A model generated the notes under the pieces. That model saw only the letters and a program-made list of their open reading frames with translations. It was not told the DNA's origin and ran no database searches. Source: Edaphochlamys debaryana (Eukaryota; Chlorophyta; Chlorophyceae; Chlamydomonadales). Taken from it: DNA of 64,000 nucleotides. Position 1 is the stretch's first letter. Each line of letters begins with the position of its first letter. A program made the position numbers and the translations under genes. The stretch covers positions 930,001 to 994,000 of the forward strand of contig JAEHOE010000022.1 in the NCBI GenBank assembly GCA_016858145.1. Reading direction: 5' to 3'. Of the stretch, positions 46,513-56,888 are shown one piece after another.

Positions 46513-49500
46513 GCAGGCGGCATGGCTGGGCGGGCGGCGCCTTGTGGAGCTGGCGGCGGCAGGGCCGCGCGCGCCGCTTCCCGGGCCCTCGAGGCCGCGT
46601 TCGGATGGGGCGAGAGGGAGACGCACGAGTGGCGCATGCGGGCCTGCAGGGGAGCGTGAGGGGGCCGGGAGCGTGCGTGAGGGTGCTTGAGCCGTCGCGC
46701 GCGATCGGTCACGTATACCAACCCTGATTAGTTCCCCTCTAGAGGACCCCGGACCCCACTCACTTGCAGCTCCGCCTCTCGCTCCCGCAGCCACCCCGCC
46801 CACGCCCGGGCCGCCGCCTCGGGCCCAGGCTGACTCAGCAGGTACGGCAGGCCCAGGTCCAGTACGAGCGTCAGTGACATTAGGTCTGGCAACGTGCTCG
46901 GCAGTACGGCAGAAGCGTGCCGTACGGCTGCCTTGGCGGCGGCGAGGTCCGGGCACGTGGCGGCGACGCGCAGGCAGGTGAGGTGGGGGCGGTACAGTGT
47001 CAGCAGCCGGAGGAGGGTGGTCAACCAGTCCGACGGGGGGCTGGCGGCAGCGGCAGCGGCATCAGCGGCGGCGGCGGCGGCGGCGGACCCGCTGGCGGCG
47101 GCGGCAGGCAAGGCCACGCTGGTGAGCCGCCAGCGAGGCAGGTTGTTGGCAGGATCCAGATCCAGATCCAGATCCAGGCCTCCGCTGCCGCCCGCAGCGC
47201 TAGCAATGGCTGGGGGCTCCCGCGTCGGCTGCAGCGGCGCAGACGGGGCCAGCAGCGGCGCAGACGGGGCCAGCGGCGGCGGCTGGGCGAGGTGCAGCAT
47301 CCGTAGGGCGGGCAGGCTGGCGAGCAGGGCGGGCAGGGCGGAGGCGGCGTGGAGGTCCTGGAGGCCACAGCCTGTTACAGGGAGGACGCGAAAGGAGGGC
47401 GGATGACTTAAGCCTGAGCTTCTGATGATCAAGCAGACGGACACGCACACCTGCGCATCCCGCCAACGAGCCCGGAGCCCACCTGCCGTGGGCAGTCGGA
47501 CCTCGGCCGTGGGCGTGCTGCCTGCCAGCCGCAGCGTCTGCAGCCCGTACAGGCCCCGCAGGAAGGACGCCAGCTGCACACTGCCTCCTCCGCCTCCGCC
47601 TCGGACTCCACCTCCTCCTGCGGCTGCTGCAGCACCTTCTGTAGCCCCTCCTCCGCCGTCCCCGCGCGATCCAGGGAGTCCGGGCTCCTGCTCAGCGCCA
47701 GGGCTTGCCAGCCCCAGCCCGCTGTCCCGAAGGCTGAGCAGCCGCAGCCGCCCGCTCAGGCCCAAACGCTCCGCCGAAGCCACAAAGGAAGAGCTGAGGC
47801 TGAGCTCCCGCAGCCTGCCCAGCGGCCCACCGCCGCCGCTGCCGCAGTCCCCAGCACCGTTACTGCGACCGGCAGTGTCGGCTTGAGCGTCCGCGCCGTT
47901 GGGCTGGCCGTGTTGGCGCAGTTGGACTAGGTGGTTGGCGAGGCGGTTGAGGTGGTTGGTGGGGCGGTTGGGGCCGTCCGGGAGGAGCAGCACGCCGTGG
48001 AGGGAGAGGGAGGTGAGGCTGGGGGGGAGCGCACGTGCGCTGACGATGGCGGGGCGGCCGGCGGGGTTGCCGAAGTGTAGGGACAGCCGTTGGAGCACTG
48101 CGAGCCCGCCCAGTGGGGCCAGCCGCGGCGGCAGGCGCAGCCACCCTTGCCCCTCCCCCTGCCGGCGGTCGAGTCCGTTGGGTTCGTTGGAACAGTTGGC
48201 AGAGCTGCAACCGTCAACGGTGGCGCCGGGCTCGTCCAACGGCAGCGTGTAGGCGGCGCTGAGGTGGAGGCGCGTGAGGGCGGCGAGGCGGGCCAGGGCC
48301 GCAGCGCTGTCGTCCCCTACGCCCAGGAAGGGCGTGCGTCGGTCGCCGAGCGCCAGCGAGCGAAGGCGGGTGCAGGCGGACAGGAGCGCGGCGTGGGGGC
48401 CGGCGTCTTGGACGGGGGCGTGGTGGGGCGGCAGGAGCGGGGGGTGAGGCCGGAGGGGCGCGGAGGGAGAGGAGGAGGTGGAGGGAAGGGAGGAGGAGGG
48501 CGGCGGCGAGGGGGGCAGGTGCAGCGGCACCCACACGTCGCCCGCCCGCACCCAGCGGATGCCGCCCGGTCGCTCCACCTCCGCCTCCGCCGGGCTCCCT
48601 CTCGCCGCTTCCGCCCCTCGCCCGCCGCCGCCCTCACCCCCGCCCATCCGACCCGCCCCTCCTCTTCCTGCACCCTCTATCCCTTCCCCCCGTCTCCCTC
48701 CGTCCGCTCCTTCCCCCTCCCCCTCCCCCTTCCCCCCCCTCTCCCCCTCCCCCGCCTCCTCCTCCTCCTCCTCCCCTTCGTCCGGGTCTAGCCACAGCCC
48801 CGACAGCACCGGCAGGGCATTGAGAGGGGCCAGGGAGGGGAAGCCGAGGCCCTCCGCAGCCCCCACGGGCCCCGCGCCAGTGCCCTCGCCCAAGCCCTCG
48901 TCCGCAGCCGCCCCTGCCGCTGCTGCCCCCGTGTGGGGCCCTTCTGGCGGCGCCCGGGGCCGGGGCGGCGGGGGCACGCCCTGCGAGGGGCGCAGCGCCA
49001 GTTGGGCGTACTGCGGGAGGAGGGGGAGGAGGTGGAGCGGGATTCGGGAGGGGCATGAGGGGGGCGTCGGAGGCGGGGGGCCATTGTGGGGCGGCGCGTG
49101 ACTACACTCTGCGCAAACCAGAGTGAGCGCGCGCAGGCGACTACGGAGTGGATCGAGCCCCAGAAGAGCAAAAAGAAAGACCCGGGCTGAAGTGGGCTGA
49201 CCCTTCATACATACTGGATGTGCGGTGTGCGTGCGGGAAGGGCGCGTACCTGCAGCGCGGCCCAGTGGGGAGCCGCCGCCTCCGCCGCCAGTGCACCCGG
49301 CGGGTGTACGGCCACCTCCCGTTTGCCGGAGCGCAGCAGCCGCAGCACGCCGTACCTGCAGGCGTGCACGGCGCACGTGGGCAAAACCCGTACGGCAAAT
49401 GGAATTGAGCAGTGTTCTTATATGGTGTTTTTCCGGCTGGTTCCGGTCAGCCAGGCGACAGGCACGCCGCATGTAATCCAAATCTGGGCTTGCACGACAG

Positions 49501-52500
49501 CGATGCCGTCTGCTGGACGCCTCACCTGCTGCACGAAGACGCTGCGGCGGCGGTTACGACGGGCGCAGGCGGGGTCGGCGGCGGCGGCGGCCAGGGCCCA
49601 GCGGCGACCGGGTTGGCGGCGGCGGCAGCTGGGACCGCACCAAACGCAGGCCCAAAGCCCGCGGCGGCAGCAGCCGGCGGCGCCGCCGCGGCAGGCAGCG
49701 GGCCCGCGGGCTCCGCCGCCATGGGGGTTGGCCATCGAGGGCGAGCTGCCGTCAAGCCGCCATTACGTAAGACGCCGACGTCAGCGCTGCCGCCGCCGCC
49801 GCCGCAGCCGCCACAGCAGCAGCAGTCAATGGCGACGAGCGCAGCCGCACACAGGGCCGCATTGCCGCTGCCGCTGCCGCCGTACAGCCCCCCTTCCCCG
49901 CGAGGCGCTGACGACGATGTCCCTGGATCTCGAGTGCGGTACGACAGGCCGTCGCGCGTCTTGCCGTACATTGCTCTGTCGTACAAGTCCGGAGGCTGCG
50001 GCTCCTCGTGTGGGTCATGCGCGCAGCCGCCCGTTGCTGCCGCCATACCCGGGACCCCGCCACCTCCTCCAGCGCCGCCTCCCGTGCAGCAGCCACACTC
50101 GCCGCCGCCGGCCGCCTGTCCGACTCCTGACGAGCGACGCCCTGCTGCCGTACTGCTCGTACAGCTGACGTCATCCGCCGTACAACCGCCCGCTTGGTAC
50201 GAGATCTGCCAGCGCAGAGCCTCCGACTCGAACTCCAGCTCGGACTCATCCTGCGGCGGGGAGCAGACGCAACAGCTCCGAAGTGGCTACGCAACACTGC
50301 ACCTGACGATCTGCGGCCCTACGGTATGTACACTAGTAATAGTTGCTAGGAGTACCGCATTATGAGTTCCTGCCTGTCCACACCACGGGCGTCATGTTGC
50401 TTAGGTACCTCACTGGCCCTTGTCACGCATCCTACCCAAACGCATAACCAAAATGCATAGCCGCCCTGAGAGCCCGGAACGGTGACGTCACCCACCATGA
50501 CTGAGTCGCCGTACAGGTGGTGCGCCGACACCGCCAGGCACCGCAGCCGCCGTACACCATCCCCGCCGCCGCTGCCGCCGTCACCGTGCTGCCCACCACC
50601 GCCACCGGCGGCGCCGCCGGCGCCTGCGTCCGCGGCGGCGGCTGCGGCGGCCGAGCGCTCGCCGTCCGCTCGGCGCCCGCTGCCCTCCACCAGCGCCACC
50701 GCCGCCCGCCACGCAGCCATCTGCAGCATAGGGCCAGGCGGATGAAGGGGGGCAGGGCGCAAGCTAGGGAACGCGTGAGGCTACACACAGGGCATGTCGG
50801 TGGCGTCAAACAGGCATCTCCGGGAACGAGTGGGGAGGTGAGGTTTCTACGACGGCAAATAGGTCCACGGTCAACCATTACACGGTCAAAGTTCCCCCGC
50901 CCGACCTGGTGGGGGTTGTCCTCCACTATGACTAATGTGTGGTAGCCTGCGGGGCGGGGGGGGGGGGTCCCGATGGAGCGAGTGTACAGGCCACGTCAGC
51001 CCAGCAATTTCCCCTGCCCCTTGCCTTTCCTCCTACCTGCCACCTTCCCCTCCCTCCAACTGTTCCCTCCGTCCACCTTTCCATCCTTCCAGCCCCCACC
51101 AACCCGCTAACCCGCCGCCCCCCCCGCCGCACCGTGCACGTGGATGTGACTAAGCCCCCCCGCCGCCGCCAGCAGCTGGGGCAGCGCCGCCAGCCCGGCG
51201 TGTGCCACGCACAGGTGCCGGAGGGCCGGCAGGCGGGGCAGCGCCTCAGCAAGCTCTACCGTGAGCGAGCAGCGGACCTGGAGGGGTCGGGGCGGTAAGG
51301 ATGGGAGGAAGGTAAGGGAGGGGGAGGGCGCCGAGGGCGCGGCATTGGGGTGGGTGGCAAGCATGGGGCACGCGCGCGGGCACCTGATGAAAGGGAGGTG
51401 GGGAGGGTGGTTGAGGGAACCGAGGACCCGGACCTAAGGTAGGCGCCCAAGCGGGCGTGTGGCAAGCACGGGGCACACGCAGGCGCTCAGGTGTGCGGTG
51501 GCCTGCGATGCGTGCGCGGCTTCGGAGGGGAGGGCGAGGGCGCTGCGGAGTCCAATGCAGAAGCCTCCTCCAAAACGCCAAGAAGCTCGCCCCAGGCCCC
51601 GGCACGGGGCACCCGAAGCCCCACCAGTCGGAGGCTGCGCAGGCGCCCCCACGACTGCGGCTGCAGCACGGTCCCCGGGAGGGCGAGGCGCAGGGAGAGC
51701 TGCAGCTGCAGCCGCTCCTGACTGGCAGGGCGGAGGGCGGAGGGCGGAGGGCGGAGGGCGGAGGGCGGAGGGCGGAGGGCGGAGGGCGGAGGGCGGAGGG
51801 CGGAGGGCGGAGGGCGGAGGGCGGAGGGCGGGGCAGGGCGGAAGTGTGTGTTGAGGGGGCTCCTGGGAGGCCGCACTACAAAGGCCTTGCCGCCGTACGC
51901 TTCCAGCACCCGCTGTCCGCTGCCCTGCCCCCGTCGCTGGTTTTGGGTGCTGCTCCGTCAGGTCAGCCACAGCGCCCCCAGCACCAGGCATGAGTCATGC
52001 ACACGAACCTGTAGCGTGGGTGGCTGGCCAGGAAGCCTAGGCACCCCTCCAGCGCCTCAAGGTCGGGCGCCGCCCGCGCCTTGGATTCGTGGGCGCACGC
52101 CACCCGAACGGTAACGGAGCGGAGCGCGGGACCCACGTCAGCCAGCAACGCGTCCCAGGACGGGCCCAGCGGGTGGCGGTTGGGGCGGTTGGGCCCGGGC
52201 GGTTGGGGCAGCGCGGTGGCAGGTTCGTCGGTGGTGGAGGAGGAGGGAGGGGCTGAAGGGGAGGAGCCGGGGCTCTCGCAGGGACGCGGGGCACCCGACG
52301 GGGAGGCTCCGGCGCATGCTGCCCACCACCGCGTGTCCAGGCTCAGCGGCTGGAGGCGGTGCGTGAAGGCGTGGCGCCAGGAGCGGCACACCAGGCGGCA
52401 GGCCAGGCGCGAGAGGCGGGGCAGCAGCTCTGCCACGTGCTGGAGAGGGGGCGAGGGAGCAGCGGGGGCGAGGGACGAGAGGCGGGGAGGATGGGCGGGG

Positions 52501-52649
52501 GTGGGCGTGCAACGTTGGCTCGGGGCTCGGCCCGCAGGCACCTCCTAGCCAAGCACGCAGCGCTCGCAGCAAGCGCGTACCTCGCATGGCCCGTCTGGAA
52601 GGGCGCACCAAGCGCGGTATCGTGGGGAATGGTCGCGGCCATACTCCAT
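46500..52649 (-). CDS. F-box / leucine-rich-repeat-like protein (one apparent frameshift)
   Basis: Probable substrate adaptor of an SCF ubiquitin ligase. Minus-strand exons: 52649-52581, 52439-52009, 51919-51479, 51277-51133, 50946-50906, 50720-50496, 50250-49526, 49355-49250, 49010-47483, 47371-46764, 46643-46500, about 1487 codons. The F-box spans the first intron: ALPDGPCEHVAELLPRLSRL then ACRLVCRSWRHAFTHRL, residues 16-55. LRR-like segments follow: SWGRLRSLRLVGL, LAEALPRLPALRHLCVAHAG, LRSLALGDRRTP, LAALTRLHLSAAY, LTSLSLHGVLLL, LRELSLSSSF, LYGLQTLRLAGS, LPALRMLHLAQ. They are separated by large Cys/Gly-, Glu- and Pro-rich inserts. Exon 3 holds a heptanucleotide array and needs one extra base near 51550-51556. 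Exon 11 follows from a strong GTGAGTGG donor; reading through instead would stop at 46728. Confidence 0.72.
51728..51832. repeat. GGGCGGA heptanucleotide minisatellite inside an exon
   Basis: Fourteen perfect GGGCGGA units (51728-51825) plus one degenerate unit. On the coding (minus) strand they give repeated Ser-Ala-Leu-Arg-Pro-Pro-Pro. Because 7 is not a multiple of 3, every frame gives the same heptapeptide, but each unit gained or lost shifts the frame downstream. Confidence 0.95.
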
Positions 52650-52944
52650 TTCAAGGGCTCTCCTACAGCGAGTCAATCATGCACAAATAAATACAGCGCA
52701 GGTTACGTTTCAATAGGTACCGTTCAAAGTTGTCCGGGTAGCCGAGGGTTTGTGCGGCATTGCCCTCCCTTGTGTAGCGCTTCCGTGTGCCCAGGATTCC
52801 TGCTAGTGATTTGTAGTCTACGTTCATACATGTGCAGAACAATGCAGAACAAATGGCTGGCCGTGCGACAGGTGCCGTGGCCTCATGTCGAAATACCCGC
52901 GTGTCGCCTCTGCGCCCCCGAGCTCCTTCCCCGCCCCTTCTCAG

Positions 52945-53050
52945 CATCCCCGACATCGTCTGCGCGCACCGGTCTGTGTAGTGCTAGGAAGCCTCGTTGA
53001 TTATGTGCTACGCGGGGGCTCTGCCCTCTTCCCCGCGGTGAGCGGGTTGA
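52945..53050 (+). repeat. Diverged dispersed repeat, copy 2
   Basis: Similar to 46398-46512, described there. The two copies flank the F-box gene in direct orientation, about 6.5 kb apart. Confidence 0.6.
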
Positions 53051-53664
53051 GTCGGCACCACCACGCACCAACTAGGTATCAGGTTCCCTCCGCACCTCCA
53101 GGGTAGAGGTTGGACTGGCAAGCAGCCGCAAAACGGAGGAGCGCAGTTCTGAGGATCCTCCTGCTGTGCCAACGCAAGCTCGCTCTGACCTCCCTTCCTC
53201 CTGGGCAATGGTCACTGACATGCCCCTGCTGCTGTTCCGAGCGTGTGGCCACGACGTTGCGTATTCGAGCTTCCGCTACACTGCAGCATAGTGCACGTGG
53301 TCTGCCTACGCAGCGCGTGTGCCTCGGCCTTGGCCTCAGCCTCGGAGCGCACCCCATGGCACGTGGGGAGACACCGAGCGAGGGTCACAGAGTGGCGAGA
53401 GGCGCAGGCCCTCCTTGCGTCAACCGATTTACACACCAACTGCGGCCTCCCATACTGGGGCCCCTAGCTACGACCGGCCTCCACCCGGCCACATAGGCTA
53501 AGGCTGCTAGCGCTGACGCCAACGGCCCGTGGCGGCACGGCGCAGCTGGGCAGCAGGCAGGTGTCCACTGCCCAACGGGCCGTGCCGCCGGCGGGTCTGG
53601 AGGGCGGGACTTTCGCTCAGTAGCTCTGGATTCGATCCGAAACGACAGATCGCCCGCGGTTGAA

Positions 53665-53669
53665 TTACA
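53665..53669 (-). terminator. Candidate UGUAA poly(A) signal of eL19
   Basis: TGTAA on the minus strand 188 nt past the stop codon, a short 3' UTR as expected for a ribosomal-protein gene. Confidence 0.6.
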
Positions 53670-53856
53670 GCGATTCGTAGACGCGTCTCTCCTCCTGACC
53701 ACCACCACCTCCACGTCTTGCTTGCCGACCTCCGGCAACGCCAAGCGGCGGCCCAGCCGCCGCGGGGGCGGCGGCTCCGGGCGCGCCGGCGGCAGGCGCC
53801 TACGGCCGCAACAACCCCCGAGGTGCGCCCTCTGGGGTGTGTCCGGGCCGAGTCGT

Positions 53857-56499
53857 CTACTTCTTGGCGGCGGGGGCGGGCTTGGTCGCCGGGGCCTCCA
53901 GGTGGAGACCCTGGGGGCAAACACGGAAGGGGGGAGGACGCATAAGCACCATGTCTTGGGGTCTTGCAAGCTCATCCCGGCCATCTCTTGAGCCGTGGTC
54001 CCCCGCACATACCAAGGCTTCCCCCTTTTGCCCCGCGTTCACGCGCATCCCTGACCCATTTCGCTGCCCCGGCCTGCCCTGCCCCGCCCACTCCCCCCAC
54101 CCGGCTCACCGCGGCCAGCCTCTCCTCGCGGCGCGTGGCCTTGCGCTCGCGCGCGGCCTTGTTCTTGGCGCGGCGCGCCTCGAACTGGTCGGCGATGGTC
54201 TTCTCGCGCACCTGTTGCGGCAAGAAGATAGGGACAGCGCGCGTCAGAGTTTGCTCACTCATGGCCTCCCGGTTACCATATGTATTCTTGCAGCTGGGCG
54301 CAAGCTTTCCGTCCTTCCCCGTTCCCGGCCGACTGAGCTCGCTCTCAAACCCCACAAGACGCCTTGTAGCCGATCGTGGCCGGCCCGCCCCACCTTCTCC
54401 GCCTTCTGCTTGTGCACGGCCTCCATCAGCACGCGCTTGTTCTTGAAGACGTTACCCTTCACCTGCGGGGCACGAAGTACAGCACGGCACAGAAGGGCAG
54501 GAACCGTCGGACCGAGCGCAACAAAGAGAAAGCGCAGCGCCAGAGAGGATGCGGTTGCAAGCTGGTGCGAGCTGGCGTGAGCTGCGGCGGGCTGGACTGG
54601 GCTGGAGCGCAGGATGACTGGCGCCCGAAGGGCGACCAGACGCCACCGGCGCCTTAGCTGGCGGGGCTCCCGCCGAAGTCTGGAGCTTCACTGCTTAAAC
54701 GTTTGCGGCGCTGGCTGAGGCCCGGCCTCGTCCTCGGAGCGGCCTGGAGTGGCCCCTACGCCGTCCCTCCGAGCTGCAGCCTTCGGAGCGAGCCCCGGCC
54801 GCCGCCAGTGCTCCCAGCGGCGGCCCTGCCGCTCGCTCGCCTGCCCACACCCCGGCGCTCCACCCCCTGGACTCCGCCGCCCTCCAGGTCCCTTCTTGCT
54901 GCCTCCGCCGCTTCAGGACCGCGCACATGTTCCGTGGGGTTGGCCGCTCCGTGCGAGCAGTCCCCCAAGCCCGTCCGGCGTGCACAGCGCCAGATCACCC
55001 CGCCGCCGCCAGCTCCGTCGCTGCGTCATGGTGGCTTCCCGCTGCGCCACCGCAGCTCCCTCTCCGTTAGGCGCAGCCAGGTCCAGCTGTACTGCCGCTG
55101 CAGTAAGGCTGCTGCTGCGATGCTCCTGCTCAGCTGCCCGCCAGCGCAGTCCATCAGTCCGTGCGGGCCCGTTGCCTCGCGGGGGCTTGTCAGGTACAGG
55201 CACGGGGTGCTTCGAAGTCCCCCGAGTGAGGCCCTCCCAGGCCCAGGCCCGTTCCCGCAGCCGCAGCCAGTGCTCCCCCCCCCCGGCGGCCCCTTCCCTT
55301 CCGACCGGCCCTCCTGTAGCAGGCCCCACCTTCATGTACAGCTCGTGGTAGAGGTGCTTGTCGATCTTCTTCGAGTCGCGGTACTTCTTCAGCAGGCGGC
55401 GCAGGACACGCAGGCGGCGAATCCACATGACCTTGGTGGGCAGGCGCGCCTCGCGGGTACCGCGGCGTTTACCTGCGCGGACAGGCCCCAGGCGGGAGCG
55501 ATAATCAGCCATGCCCCCAGAAGAGGAGTACAGCAGACCGAGCACTTGGCGAGGCGGAATGTCGGGGGCTGGGGGCTGCTGCGCCAGGGCTGAGGAGCGG
55601 GGAGGAGCGGTGTGTCCGCCTGGTCACCACTCGTCCCCCGGTCGTCCCCGCGCTGCGCCCGAAACCGGGGGCGCCAGCTCCTCAGGCGCGCCCGGCTGGA
55701 AGCTCCTCCGCGAAATGGCCACCGCCGGGGCTCAAAAAGCTTCCCGGCGTCGCGGCAAACGCGATCCCGACATGTGCGTTGCCTCCATGCCAACTCCGGA
55801 AGGCACCTCCGGTTACGAGCCCCACTGCCAGCTGCATGCCTCAGTTGAGCGCTGCGCCGTTCCGAGTTCGGGATAGCCCACGTAAGCCGAACGTGGCCCT
55901 AATCGCCAGTGCCGAGTCGCCTCCTGCCAAGCCGCTCCGGCGTGGCAGCCGCTGCTGCTCCAAGCTCCTGCCTGCAAACTGGTGACCAAACCTAGGCAGG
56001 ATGCAGGCAAAAGCATACGCACCGTAGCCCGTGTGGCGGCCCTTGGCCTTAGCCTCCGCGTTGCGGCGAGCGCGGTCGCGGGAGTGGATGACGGGCTGCT
56101 TCCTGAAGATGAGGCCGTCCTTGATGAGCTTCCGCACGTTCTGGCCTGCGGTGCCGGAGCAGCGAGGTCGCTTAGGGCCCAGATGCACAGACGCAAAGCC
56201 GACGTCCTACTGGCGCACACCGCCCCTTCCCAGACCAAGCTACCATGAACGCGCAAAACTCGCTCCCGCATAACCAGACGAGCGGCGCAGGCCGCCCGCG
56301 AGGGATGGCGCCGCCTGGCCGACGTTGCCGGCGCTGAACACGGCGGCTGCTCCCGGCCTCCCCCTGACCGCTGGCTCCAGTACTCACGGGAGTTGGCCAT
56401 GGAAATCTCGTTGACCTCATTGGGGTCGAGCCAGACCTTGCGCAGACCGCAGTTCAGGACCGAAGCGGCAAGCCGCTTCTGCAGCTTAAGGGACACCAT
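53857..56499 (-). CDS. RPL19: 60S ribosomal protein L19 (eL19)
   Basis: Structural protein of the cytosolic large ribosomal subunit. Minus-strand exons: 56499-56388, 56145-56023, 55472-55330, 54462-54394, 54211-54110, 53910-53857; phases agree, 200 residues, the usual eL19 length. Hallmarks in order: [120 protein letters not shown], and a basic C-terminal helix ([20 protein letters not shown]). It ends in an Ala/Lys/Pro tail (PAPAAKK). Nothing is missing. The divergent RBM22 gene starts 389 bp away. Confidence 0.97.
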
Positions 56500-56888
56500 T
56501 TTTGCCGCTGGCACCTCCAACGGCGGGGAAGCGAGGAAAGGGGTGAACCTGGGGCAGAGCGTGGGCCTTGGCAGCGCGCGGAATTGCCGTACAGCCGATG
56601 CGGGAAACTCGAGCGGGCTCTCGTTGCCCGGCTTGACCGCCCCAACATTGCCTTGGAACGGACCCTGACACCACACACCCTTGCGGGCCACATTCATTCA
56701 CACGCGCGACTTAACACCCAGAGATTAAGTGCCAGGGACCCGCTCTGCCAGCCCCACGACCTCTCGAGCTCACTTCAACTTCCTTCAGCAGCATTATCGA
56801 TAGCCAACGTCTTCGGTAGCGAGGGAGCAGAGCAGCTGAGCGAGAGCCTGCGGCTGACCGCCTCGTGCGTTCAGCCCAGCAACCGGCC
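56500..56888. promoter_or_regulatory. Short bidirectional promoter region, eL19/RBM22
   Basis: Only 389 bp separate the start codons of two divergent housekeeping genes, so both 5' UTRs and core promoters must fit here. I see no TATA box. Transcription starts cannot be placed from sequence alone. Confidence 0.65.

Larger units (their letters stand above)
52650..53856. other. Intergenic region, F-box start to eL19 end
   Basis: Should hold the F-box promoter and the eL19 3' UTR. It contains copy 2 of a dispersed repeat at about 52945-53050. No protein-like open frame. Confidence 0.6.

Noticed and set aside
46728..46763. Read-through C-terminus of the F-box protein ending at a stop at 46728
   Set aside because: The GTGAGTGG donor at 46763 and a matching phase-0 acceptor before 46643 give a better terminal exon. 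Read-through remains a possible isoform.
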